DNA from: JASMHC01 sp964453855
GTDB taxonomy: Bacteria > Pseudomonadota > Alphaproteobacteria > Rhodobacterales > Rhodobacteraceae
NCBI GenBank assembly: GCA_964453855.1
Contig: CAYVRN010000003.1
Span: 14,593-78,592, forward strand
DNA length: 64,000 bases
Direction: 5' to 3'
Part shown: positions 44,247 to 52,698 of the stretch, piece after piece
How the letters are laid out: every line of letters begins with the position of its first letter
Numbering within the stretch: position 1 is the stretch's first letter
Made by a program: the position numbers and the translations under genes
Notes under the pieces: generated by a model
Seen by the model: only the letters and a program-made list of their open reading frames with translations
Told to the model about the DNA's origin: nothing
The model's database searches: none

Positions 44247-45659
44247 CTATCCTTTGACGACTGCTTTTGCTTCGATTTCATCGGCGCTCAGGTCTTTGAC
44301 TAAAGCCCAAGCTGCGGATTTGGAGCTGTTTAACAGCCCCTTGGGGTCCAGTCGTTTTTTCCAAGCAAGATGTGTGTAATCCGCGTTATGTAGACCACCG
44401 CCCTCGATCACGTTCACATGGGCGTCGTAGACGATGAACCCGTGTTGGCGGTAGGTTTCGTTGATCTGATCTAGCCGATCTTGATCCGTGAACCAGATGA
44501 TCGGTAGATCGATCGACTGCAACTTCCCGTCAAAGCGCGCGAATTCGTGGTGCATCCAGACGTCATCTCCAATCACTTCGCGCAATGCCACAATGGCTTC
44601 GACGTCTGAAACATCTGCCACCCCAATCTGCTGATACGTCGCCGATCGATCTGCTTTCAGCACCTGCAATGTCGTGTGGTTATAGGCAAACTCGAATGCA
44701 TGCGGAATATTTGCAGCAACTCGTTCCGCTTCAGTGACGTGCAAATGAACGATGCCGCCATATTCGGCAACCAGGGCTTTGTAAGCCTCAAGGTCTTCGG
44801 GCGGGATATAGCACACCGACAGGTCGCGGCCTTCGGGGATGTGGTCTTTGAGGCGCGGGAAATATCCGGCAATCCGCGCATCGACCACATTCGCCATCTT
44901 CGGTGACATGTCTTTGGACGAGGCCAATGCATAGGTCGCGGCATAGGTTGTTCCGTAATCGTCAAACGTGGCCATGCAAGCCACCCAGTCGTGACTGGGA
45001 ACGGTGCGCAGAGTGACCTGAGTGATCGCACCGTTTATCCCCCACGCATGGTGAATTTTCAGAACGTCAGCACCTTCGAATAGGTGTTCTTGCGGTTCGG
45101 CTTCGATCGAAAGCACTTTCAGCGAAATCAGATTGCCCGGTTCGCGCAAAGCGCCAGACGCTAACGACCCGATACCCGACGATCCACCCGCAACGAAGCC
45201 GCCAACAGTGGCTATATCCTGTGTAGACGGGAACATGGCCAGTTCCTGCCCCGATGCCTTCAATGCATTGTTGATATCCAGCATTAGCGCGCCCGCTTCG
45301 GCTGTCACATAGCCATCGCCAATTTCGATGATCCGGTCCATGGCCGTGGTTTCGATAATCAAACCGCCATTTACGGGCACTGCCTGCCCATAGTTGCCGG
45401 TTCCGCCACCACGAAACACGATCGGCACGTCGGCCTGATAGGCTATCGCCAAGCAGTGTTTCATCTCGTCGCTGGTTTTGGGAACCGCCACCAGATCGCC
45501 GAACTCTTTCTTCAGTTGTTCGTTCAGGATGGGACTGTACCAGAAGAAATCGCGCGAACGCTTTTTCACCAACACAGGTTCGTCTATCACCTGAACCGGG
45601 GAAAGCTTCTCAGCGAAAGCCCCCCAGTCGATGTCGATTTTTCCGGATATGGATGTCAT
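44247..45659 (-). CDS. FAD-linked oxidase (VAO/GlcD-type)
   Basis: A 470-residue flavoprotein with an N-terminal FAD-binding domain of the PCMH/VAO type. VVAVPKTSDEMKHCLAIAY and ADVPIVFRGGGTGNYGQAVP bind the pyrophosphate. ATVGGFVAGGSSGIGSLASG is the second FAD motif. The C-terminal half binds the substrate; its HADY-like end (GGGLHNADYTHLAWKKRLDP) is like glycolate or lactate oxidases. The ATG overlaps the upstream amidohydrolase stop (ATGA) and AAGGAG lies before it. It is probably a dehydrogenase for a hydroxy acid or amine in the same pathway as its neighbours. Confidence 0.87.
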   Translation of the reverse strand: MTSISGKIDIDWGAFAEKLSPVQVIDEPVLVKKRSRDFFWYSPILNEQLKKEFGDLVAVPKTSDEMKHCLAIAYQADVPIVFRGGGTGNYGQAVPVNGGLIIETTAMDRIIEIGDGYVTAEAGALMLDINNALKASGQELAMFPSTQDIATVGGFVAGGSSGIGSLASGALREPGNLISLKVLSIEAEPQEHLFEGADVLKIHHAWGINGAITQVTLRTVPSHDWVACMATFDDYGTTYAATYALASSKDMSPKMANVVDARIAGYFPRLKDHIPEGRDLSVCYIPPEDLEAYKALVAEYGGIVHLHVTEAERVAANIPHAFEFAYNHTTLQVLKADRSATYQQIGVADVSDVEAIVALREVIGDDVWMHHEFARFDGKLQSIDLPIIWFTDQDRLDQINETYRQHGFIVYDAHVNVIEGGGLHNADYTHLAWKKRLDPKGLLNSSKSAAWALVKDLSADEIEAKAVVKG

Positions 45660-46903
45660 TCAGAGTCTCCTTGAAAAACAGCCGAAAGAGGCCGCGGAGC
45701 CATCACTCCGCCCAATAGATCGGCTGTTGAATTTGCGTCGAACTGGATGAGATCCCCTATCGCAGCCTCGTCGACTGTTTGAGGTGCAAGTCCAAGCGCC
45801 GCTCGGGCGTTGGTGGTGATCATCGGGAGATAGCGCCCAAACGGCGGATCAAGATGCGCGGCCAGTGTGGCCAGCGCCAAAGTCTGCCTTGGATCAAAGC
45901 GACCCAACGGGCAGAACGCATCACGGACATTATCAGTGCCAATAACCATATTAACCCCAGCTTCCTGAAGCTCTCTGATCCGCGTCAGACCGCGCCGGTC
46001 AGGCGTTCCTTCGGTACGTCCTTGTAGATACAGGTTGGCTGAAGGCAGGCTGACAACGGAAATGCGTGCCTTAGCCAGTTTTTCGGCTAAGCGATCCAGC
46101 TCTATCGACGATAGGTTCATCAGACTACATGCGTGTCCACAAAGAACTGGCCCCTGAAAGTCCATAGAAATCGCGGTTTCGGCGATAATTGCTAGACCAT
46201 CCAGACCGTCTTCAAGTCCTTCATCGACATGGAAATCAAGTGCTAAACCATGTTTTTCTGCCATCTTAAAGGCATTGCGAATGCCAGCTTCGCGCTCTGT
46301 CTGGTCGAAAACAAAACTGCCCAGAACGCCGCCTTTGTCCGCGATCTGACGAGCGATTCTGTCGGCAGTTGTCAAATCCGCCAGATCTTCGATACCTGTC
46401 AGCGGAGCGATTTGCATTGTCAGCTTGTCCCGATACTCTTCCTTTAGTTCACAAAGAATTGGCCAAGCCTTTGACGGGGCGCTGTGGTTTGCAGGTTGAC
46501 CCCAATCGACATGCGTGCGGACTGTTCCACAGCCTGAGGAAACCAATTCGTCCAAACCTAGGCTGGCGCGTGCTCGGATATCTTCGGTTGTCCACCCAAG
46601 CCGGTCCTTGGCCTGCGCATCAATCGCCGCCTGAAGATCCCCGCCAACGCCCTCCATCCGCGAAATCGTGTGGCACTTGTCCAGATGCACATGCGCTTCG
46701 GTAAATTTGGGAAGTACGATACGGGCAGGGATATCCGGTTGGGAAGAGGGAAGCATACCCACAACTCTCCCATCTTTGATGACGAGGTCGCCTTGAAGGG
46801 CGTCCTGAACCGACTGCCCGCCAAAGGCGCTAGGTGCATTAATAACCGACAAGGGCACGCGAACGTTTGAAACCGTACCGTCAACGCTGGTGTGATCCTT
46901 CAT
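45656..46903 (-). CDS. Cytosine-deaminase-like amidohydrolase
   Basis: A 415-residue metal-dependent hydrolase of the CodA/AtzC branch. His71 and His73 (EAHVHLDKCHT) open the metal site. DFHVDEGLEDG, CGHACSLMNLSS and IGTDNVRDAFCPLGRFDP supply the third His, the catalytic region and the Asp. It should deaminate or open a ring C-N bond of a heterocycle; substrates of this branch include cytosine, isocytosine and s-triazines. A TTG frame starts at 46909; I prefer ATG 46903, two bases after the creatininase-family stop. Its stop is coupled to the FAD oxidase. Confidence 0.87.
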   Translation of the reverse strand: MKDHTSVDGTVSNVRVPLSVINAPSAFGGQSVQDALQGDLVIKDGRVVGMLPSSQPDIPARIVLPKFTEAHVHLDKCHTISRMEGVGGDLQAAIDAQAKDRLGWTTEDIRARASLGLDELVSSGCGTVRTHVDWGQPANHSAPSKAWPILCELKEEYRDKLTMQIAPLTGIEDLADLTTADRIARQIADKGGVLGSFVFDQTEREAGIRNAFKMAEKHGLALDFHVDEGLEDGLDGLAIIAETAISMDFQGPVLCGHACSLMNLSSIELDRLAEKLAKARISVVSLPSANLYLQGRTEGTPDRRGLTRIRELQEAGVNMVIGTDNVRDAFCPLGRFDPRQTLALATLAAHLDPPFGRYLPMITTNARAALGLAPQTVDEAAIGDLIQFDANSTADLLGGVMAPRPLSAVFQGDSE

Positions 46904-46905
46904 AG

Positions 46906-47691
46906 TCAAGCCCTGTGGTCGAATTTGGCGAATTCTTTCAGGAATTCTACAAAGTTCCGCGCAGCCGAGCTAAGAAGATGCTCACCTTTTTCAACCGTTG
47001 CGGCTGCAGCGTTACCGCAGGCGCCTGCAAGATGGAGATCATCAATAATCCACGAAGGTCGCGCCGCTTGCCCAGTTAGTCCGATTAAACGGCTGTTTTT
47101 TTCCCATTCGTTCATAGCCGGGATGAAATTTTGAGCGCGGGTCATATCCACTAAGTCTGGTTTAACTGCAAGCATGACGGACGTCTCGCTTTCGCCTGCA
47201 TGCAGGTCGATGGCATAGTCGTCAGCTGCGATTACTCCGCCTACGTCGGCAAAAGCGGACCACGAACATGTCGCCACGATCATGTCATGTGTGATCCGAA
47301 GGTCTCGAGCTGCGATGTCCAGCACGGCGTTATTGCCACCGTGTCCGTTTAGTAATACCAGCCTCTGAATTCCCGTTCGGGCAACGCTGGCTCCGATGTC
47401 CCGCAGCGTGGCTAGCATTGTTTCGGCTGATAAACTCAGAGTTCCAGGGTGACGGTCATGTTCACCACTTTTGGTTATTGTCAGTGTCGGCAGAACCAGA
47501 ACGCTTTGATCGGCGTCTAGCAAGGAAAGACCGCGCTCAACTGTAGCCTCGACCAAATCGCGGTCCACGGACAAAGGCAGGTGCGGTCCATGTTGCTCAA
47601 TGGCACCGATCGGAACAACTGCGATCGTTCCTTTTGGCAAAGCATGAAAAGCCGATGCGGTTTGATCTGCCCAGTAACCTTGAAAACTCAT
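46906..47691 (-). CDS. Creatininase-family amidohydrolase
   Basis: A 261-residue metal-dependent amidohydrolase. The metal ligands are complete: Glu32, His34 and Asp43 (PIGAIEQHGPHLPLSVDRD), LNGHGGNNAVL, and DLHAGESETSVML with the conserved Glu. Family members open lactam or cyclic amidine rings (creatinine) or remove formyl groups in flavin and F420 synthesis. Context with a cytosine-deaminase-like enzyme favours ring opening of an N-heterocycle. Its own ribosome site is poor; its ATG overlaps the stop of a 26-codon frame with a perfect site, so it is probably translated by coupling. Confidence 0.87.
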   Translation of the reverse strand: MSFQGYWADQTASAFHALPKGTIAVVPIGAIEQHGPHLPLSVDRDLVEATVERGLSLLDADQSVLVLPTLTITKSGEHDRHPGTLSLSAETMLATLRDIGASVARTGIQRLVLLNGHGGNNAVLDIAARDLRITHDMIVATCSWSAFADVGGVIAADDYAIDLHAGESETSVMLAVKPDLVDMTRAQNFIPAMNEWEKNSRLIGLTGQAARPSWIIDDLHLAGACGNAAAATVEKGEHLLSSAARNFVEFLKEFAKFDHRA

Positions 47692-47768
47692 ATCTCAAAC
47701 CAACGACTGCTGGGTGGACACGTTTTTGGGTCCGATAATTGATCGCGTGAATGCACACGTTGAAACAT
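47688..47768 (-). CDS. 26-codon leader frame coupled to the creatininase-family gene
   Basis: ATG at 47768 is preceded at five bases by AGGAGG, the best ribosome site in the neighbourhood. The frame runs MFQRVHSRDQLSDP and on to RWFEI, 26 residues, and stops in TGA overlapping the creatininase-family ATG (ATGA). It is basic at the start, has one Cys (TCPPSS) and has no hydrophobic segment. It may be a regulatory leader peptide, a small functional protein, or just a ribosome-loading device for the operon. It is too short to match to any family. Confidence 0.55.
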   Translation of the reverse strand: MFQRVHSRDQLSDPKTCPPSSRWFEI

Positions 47769-47896
47769 GCCGTCCTCCTTGACGAAACGTTGCTACGTGG
47801 CCCTGTGATTCAATCTGTGCCAGAGATATTCCAAAAGGGTTGCAAAGTTTTTCGTGACCCGCAAGTCTTATTTAGTCAAAATAAAAGGTTCACAAT

Positions 47897-48286
47897 ATGA
47901 AAGAGTTAACCCCAAAAAGTCTCAATCCACCTTTAGCCCGATATGCACATGGCGTTGAAATTCCTGCCAGCTGGCGCATCGTCCAAACGTCCGGACAGCT
48001 GGGGATTCGCTTGGATGGGACTATTCCCGCCGACGCCTACGAACAGGCGAAAATCTGTTTTGAAAACATCAGGGAAATCCTGAAAGAGGCGGGTATGTGT
48101 GCGGGCGATGTCTCCCATATATCCGCCTATGTTACAGATCGGGTCCATATGGCAGGATATATGCGTGCGCGAGACGAATTTGTGGGGCCGACAGACCGCT
48201 TACCCAGCTCGACGCTGTTAATCGTGTCAGGTTTTACGCGGGAAGAATTCAAAGTTGAAGTCGAGGTTCTGGCGGCCGCTCAATAG
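47897..48286 (+). CDS. Rid-family protein (YjgF/YER057c/UK114), non-RidA type
   Basis: A 129-residue Rid-fold protein. IVQTSGQLGIRLDGTIPADA and CFENIREILKEAGMCAGDVS are typical, as is FKVEVEVLAAAQ at the end. The arginine that makes true RidA an imine deaminase (in PARSxV) is replaced: the matching stretch reads LPSSTLL. So it probably is not a general enamine/imine deaminase, but one of the Rid subgroups that travel with catabolic genes. It is divergent from the creatininase-family operon, with AAAAGG before its ATG; the 128 bases between it and the leader frame must hold both promoters. Confidence 0.85.
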   Translation: MKELTPKSLNPPLARYAHGVEIPASWRIVQTSGQLGIRLDGTIPADAYEQAKICFENIREILKEAGMCAGDVSHISAYVTDRVHMAGYMRARDEFVGPTDRLPSSTLLIVSGFTREEFKVEVEVLAAAQ

Positions 48287-48320
48287 ATATGCGTATCGAA
48301 ACTTAATTTGAAAGAACGAG

Positions 48321-48956
48321 TTAGCATCCAGCGTTCGAAGTACCCCAAGGCAAAACAGTTCGGCAAAGCTTGGCCCCTGACAACTGCCCTGAGGTAATGT
48401 TTGAGCCGGAAAGGTCAGCATCCGTTAGATCGGTTGCGTTCAATTTGGTGTTCGTGAAATCGACACCGGTTAGAACTGTTCCGATCAATGCGGCGCTTTC
48501 CAAATCGGTTGCAACCAAAATTGCGTCGCTAAGGTCAGCACCGGATAAGTTTACGCCAATGGCATTTGCGCTGCTTAAATCGGCTTTGCGCAGGTTCGTA
48601 TTGCTAAGGTTCGAACCGCTCAGATCAGCCATATAGAAGTTAGATATGAGCAGGTTTGCTTCGGTAAGATTAACGGCCTTAAGTGTGGCCGAGAAAAAGT
48701 TTGTTCCCTCCATGCTGCCACGAGAGATATCGGCACCTGTTAGTGCGGCGTATGAAAGGTTTGAATAGTCAAGAACAACCCCCGATCGCTGTGCCGCAGA
48801 TAGTTCAGCATAGCTTAGGTCACAGCCTGTGCAGCTGTTTGTCGCCGTTAATACTGCCCAGGCATCTCCGTCAACTGCATTTGCTGTTGTGCCGATCAAA
48901 GTGGCGGTGGCTGCGATGGCAAATGAGTTTGCGATCCGAGCGGGGTTCAATTTCAT
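48321..48956 (-). CDS. Exported pentapeptide-repeat protein
   Basis: A 211-residue protein with a signal peptide (residues 1-27, SFAIAATATLIGTTANAV) and then about 25 pentapeptide units of the A(D/N)LXX type, e.g. ADLSGSNLSNTNLRKADLSS. It should fold as a right-handed quadrilateral beta-helix in the periplasm or outside. Cys pairs lie before (SCTGCDLSYA) and after (KLCRTV, SNAGC) the repeats and may cap the helix by disulfides. The function is unknown. The 249 bases upstream to the RamA-like gene hold no gene I can support. Confidence 0.85.
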   Translation of the reverse strand: MKLNPARIANSFAIAATATLIGTTANAVDGDAWAVLTATNSCTGCDLSYAELSAAQRSGVVLDYSNLSYAALTGADISRGSMEGTNFFSATLKAVNLTEANLLISNFYMADLSGSNLSNTNLRKADLSSANAIGVNLSGADLSDAILVATDLESAALIGTVLTGVDFTNTKLNATDLTDADLSGSNITSGQLSGAKLCRTVLPWGTSNAGC

Positions 48957-49205
48957 GGCAGCACCTATCGATCATAGAATCCAAGTTTTCCGAAGAAAAT
49001 GTGAGCTACAAAAGTGGCGAGAAAATGTACGGATCCTGTCATTTCTAGGGAGCGTTAGAAGGGCATATGAGCGAACACTTAAAATTCAGGCTGCGATATT
49101 TCGGCTTGCAGACACCTGCCTGTAGATCATCCCGTTATTGAGCGAGCGGCAGAATGAAACATTAAGTGTGATCTTCAAGTATCTGTAATGATGAATGTTT
49201 TAATT

Positions 49206-51251
49206 TCACTTGCGGCGTCTTCGACGGCGTCCCCCGGTTTCAGAATCACCGCCCGCTGTGTTAAAAGACACTGAGGGAAGGGAAACTACCTTGGCAAGCT
49301 CAGGAAAAGACGCATTGGCGTGCGGGATCGCATTCGCAGCCACGAAATGCTCTTGGAACTTCGGTTCAATCGCAGTTTCGACTTTAGTGATGTTCCGCAC
49401 TGTCTTTTCGATTTCTTGGCGCGATGCCTTGTTACACAGGGCAATGCGGGCACCAGTACCCGCTGCGTTTCCGGCGCTCGACACTTTGTTCAGTGGCGCG
49501 TCTGGGATCATACCCAAAACCATAGCATGTTTGGTCGAAATGTGGGCCCCAAACGCGCCGGCCAGAACAACACGATCCACAGTTTCGACACCCATTTCGT
49601 CCATCAGCAACCGCGCACCTGCAAAAAGGGCAGATTTGGCCAATTGGATTGCCCGAATATCCCCTTGGGTAACCGTAATTCGGGGGCCTCCATCGGCCGT
49701 TGCATCGTGGATTAAATAGGCGTTGGTACGTCCTTCAGGAAAGCAGCGATCAGTGCCGGTCTGTTCAGCCGACCCGATGAGCCCTGAAGGATCAAGCAGA
49801 CCTGCCAGACGCATTTCAGCGACAGCTTCGATAATACCCGATCCGCAGATGCCCGTAATGCCAGTCTGAGCGGTGGCCTCATCGAAGCCTGCGTCGTCGG
49901 ACCACAGATCGCAGCCGATGACACGGAACCGCGGTTCTTTGGTGTCTGAGTTTATCTCGATACGCTCAATTGCACCAGGTGCTGCGCGTTGGCCCGAACT
50001 AATCTGAGCGCCTTCAAATGCTGGTCCAGTTGGGGACGAGCAAGCAACAACCCTTGTTTTGTTGCCCAATAATATTTCCGCGTTGGTTCCCACATCTACA
50101 ATCAGAACCAAGTCCTCTGATTTGTTGGGCTCTTCCGACAGTGCCACGGCTGCGGCATCGGCACCGACGTGACCTGCGATACAGGGCAGTATATACACAC
50201 GACCTGCTGCATTCATTTTAGTCAGGTCCAAATCTCGGGCGTCGAGAGACATGGATTCAGACGTCGCCAGTGCGAATGGAGCCTGTCCCAGTTCGACGGG
50301 GTCTATACCCAACAGCAAGTGATGCATGACAGGATTGCAGACGAATACTGCCTCAAGAATCAGCTTTGGGTCGATTTCAGCTTCGGCTGCGATTGTCTCG
50401 ACCAGCGTGTTCAGTGCTTCCCGTACGGCGCGGGTCATTTCCTGATCCCCACCGGGGTTCATCATCGAATAGCTGACCCGGCTCATCAAATCTTCGCCAT
50501 AGCGGATTTGCGGGTTCATGATTCCTGACGAGGCTTTTACGCTGCCGTCTTGAAGATCACAAAGGTGCGCAGCGATAGTGGTGGAGCCAAGATCAATTGC
50601 AAGCCCGTAGACACCGCCTTCATGCAGACCTGGCCATACGTCAATTATGCGAGAATGGGCGTCTTGATGCCCACGGTGCACTGCCACAGTAACTTGCCAA
50701 TTACCTTTGCGTAGAACGGTTTGTAGTTTGCGTAGGATCGGGGGATCGGCACGTAGGCCTGTAATTTCCCACTGATCTTTCAATGCACGTTCCAGCCGCT
50801 CAAGATCGCCCGTGGGTGAATGCATGTCAGGCTCTTCAACCTCCACGAAATACAAATGTGTCGCAGGATCCATGATGATGTGACGAGCTGTTGCCGCTTT
50901 GCGCACGACTTGCTTGTGCACCTGACTTTCTGGCGGCACGTCAATCACCACATCGCCTTGAACAGCCGCCTGACAGCCCAAGCGACGACCATCAATCAGT
51001 CCACGTTTGTCTTTGTAGCGTTGTTCGACCTTATTCCACTCAGACAGTGCGTCTTGTGCGACCGTTACGCCGTGCTTGGGGAACTCGCCGTAGCTGGGCG
51101 TGATCTGGCATTTTGAACATATACCCCGACCTCCGCAGACGGAATCCAAATCCACACCTAACTGTCGCGCAGCTGTCAGGATAGGCGTGCCAACAGGAAA
51201 ACGACCGCGTTTGCCTGAAGGTGTAAAAACGACAAGAGGGTCTGTGCTCAT
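49206..51251 (-). CDS. RamA-like corrinoid activation protein (2Fe-2S ferredoxin + ASKHA, DUF4445)
   Basis: A 681-residue ATP-dependent reductive activator that rescues cobalamin oxidised to Co(II). Residues 1-95 form a 2Fe-2S ferredoxin with Cys39, Cys45, Cys48 (SVCGGRGICSKC) and Cys93 (RLGCQA). The rest is the DUF4445 ASKHA ATPase (GLAIDLGSTTIAAHLCDL; LIVDVGTNAEILLGNK; VVLAGAFGAHISTKHAM). In Phaeobacter a RamA-like protein of this kind supports the split methionine synthase. The C-terminus ends in a Gly/Arg tail (GGRRRRRRK), as does the methyltransferase at 4670. A GTG four codons upstream is an alternative start; neither has a good ribosome site. Confidence 0.88.
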   Translation of the reverse strand: MSTDPLVVFTPSGKRGRFPVGTPILTAARQLGVDLDSVCGGRGICSKCQITPSYGEFPKHGVTVAQDALSEWNKVEQRYKDKRGLIDGRRLGCQAAVQGDVVIDVPPESQVHKQVVRKAATARHIIMDPATHLYFVEVEEPDMHSPTGDLERLERALKDQWEITGLRADPPILRKLQTVLRKGNWQVTVAVHRGHQDAHSRIIDVWPGLHEGGVYGLAIDLGSTTIAAHLCDLQDGSVKASSGIMNPQIRYGEDLMSRVSYSMMNPGGDQEMTRAVREALNTLVETIAAEAEIDPKLILEAVFVCNPVMHHLLLGIDPVELGQAPFALATSESMSLDARDLDLTKMNAAGRVYILPCIAGHVGADAAAVALSEEPNKSEDLVLIVDVGTNAEILLGNKTRVVACSSPTGPAFEGAQISSGQRAAPGAIERIEINSDTKEPRFRVIGCDLWSDDAGFDEATAQTGITGICGSGIIEAVAEMRLAGLLDPSGLIGSAEQTGTDRCFPEGRTNAYLIHDATADGGPRITVTQGDIRAIQLAKSALFAGARLLMDEMGVETVDRVVLAGAFGAHISTKHAMVLGMIPDAPLNKVSSAGNAAGTGARIALCNKASRQEIEKTVRNITKVETAIEPKFQEHFVAANAIPHANASFPELAKVVSLPSVSFNTAGGDSETGGRRRRRRK

Positions 51252-51376
51252 GAAAGGACTCACGTTTGGGTCGTGTTTCAGCGGATCATAGGAGTAATCC
51301 GAACTATAGAAAGGCCGTGAACGGCATAAATTTGCATTTTGGCGGCATCTTTAGAAAATGCCATTCGCAACAAAGG

Positions 51377-52525
51377 TTAATCTTCGGAGAGCCATGCAAG
51401 AATTTCCTGACGATTGCCATCCAATCTTGGCGCTGCTGGCCGAATAGTTGAATCGGGCATGTCAGAAATTTTAATGGGATTTCCCGCGCCTTTGTAAGTA
51501 GGAAAGCCGTCCGTGTTAAGGATTTCGACGATCATGTTTCGCGCAAGAATTTGTGGATCTGCCATGACCTGATCTACTGACTGGATCGGACCGGTAGGAA
51601 TGCCCGCATTTTCCAGTTTGTCGATCCAATGGGCTTTGGGGAATTCAATAGTGACTGCCTCGATCAACCTTTTCAAAAGCCGCGCGTTTTCGCATCGGTC
51701 TGGGTTGGTTTTAAAGCGTGGATCATCAGCCAGGGGCAGTTGCAGCACATGGCAAAGTTTGACGAATAGCGCGTCGTTGCCAGCCGCGATTACAAACAAG
51801 CCATCGCTCGCGTGGAATGTCTCAAACGGTGTAATTGACGGATGCCTTGCACCTGAAGGCCCCGGAGGCGTCCCATTCACATGAGTCAGAGCAATCGCGT
51901 GTTCTAAGATGGCCAACTGACTGTCGAGCATTGCTACATCAACTTTGCGACCTTGGCCTGTCGACTTTCGCTCAAAAAGTGCTGCCATTACGCCATGCGC
52001 CAAAAACATACCGGCAACGATATCGCCGATGCTGGCACCTACGCGCACAGGTTCGCGGTCTTTTTCGCCTGTAATGGACATCACGCCACCGCGCGCTTGG
52101 ACAACCATATCATAGGCTGGTCGAAGCATATCAGGACCGCTGTGACCAAAGCCCGAAACAGCTCCGTAAATGAGGCTTGGATGGTTGGATTTTAGAGTAT
52201 CCCACCCGTAACCGAGCTTTTCCATCACGCCGGGGCGATAGTTCTCAAGCAGGACGTCTGCTTTTTTTAGCAGTCTGTCAAAAATGGCCCGATCTTCGGG
52301 CAATTTCAGATTCAAAGCTATGGATTTCTTGCCATGATTGATCGTCGCGAAATAAGCGCTTTCATTGTCGATGAAAGGCGGAAAAGCCCTCGTATCATCG
52401 CCATTTCCCGGGCGCTCGACTTTAATAACGGTGGCACCAAGGTCGGATAGAAGCATCGAGCAGTAGGGGCCGGCTAAAACATGGGTGAGATCAAGAACGG
52501 TAATATCACTTAATGGCAAAGACAT
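51377..52525 (-). CDS. CaiB/BaiF family (class III) CoA transferase
   Basis: A 382-residue CoA transferase. ITVLDLTHVLAGPYCSMLLS and DLGATVIKVERPGNGDDTR open the CoA-binding domain, and NHGKKSIALNLK and LLENYRPGVMEKLG follow. The catalytic Asp is in LRPAYDMVVQARGG. AAGGTG lies before the ATG. It moves CoA between carboxylic acids, such as succinyl-CoA to an unknown acceptor. It stands alone next to the RamA-like gene, with no dehydratase or lyase nearby to name the substrate. Confidence 0.9.
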   Translation of the reverse strand: MSLPLSDITVLDLTHVLAGPYCSMLLSDLGATVIKVERPGNGDDTRAFPPFIDNESAYFATINHGKKSIALNLKLPEDRAIFDRLLKKADVLLENYRPGVMEKLGYGWDTLKSNHPSLIYGAVSGFGHSGPDMLRPAYDMVVQARGGVMSITGEKDREPVRVGASIGDIVAGMFLAHGVMAALFERKSTGQGRKVDVAMLDSQLAILEHAIALTHVNGTPPGPSGARHPSITPFETFHASDGLFVIAAGNDALFVKLCHVLQLPLADDPRFKTNPDRCENARLLKRLIEAVTIEFPKAHWIDKLENAGIPTGPIQSVDQVMADPQILARNMIVEILNTDGFPTYKGAGNPIKISDMPDSTIRPAAPRLDGNRQEILAWLSED

Positions 52526-52698
52526 CGGGGCACCTTGAAATTTAGTCTACTTATCGGTTGCGTTAGTTATCATCGCTTTGAGAAGGTGAATACAACCTGA
52601 TATTGAGATTGCGTTTTGTCGCGGCAAATAGGGGTTTTCCCTTTGGATGATCCATGTAATAGGGAAGCGCCAAACGAAGCTTCCCCAGGAGATGTGCG

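Noticed and set aside
48957..49205. Possible small gene in the gap before the pentapeptide-repeat gene
   Set aside because: Neither strand shows an open frame with ribosome site or clear hairpin; I see nothing to annotate beyond the leader of the pentapeptide-repeat gene.
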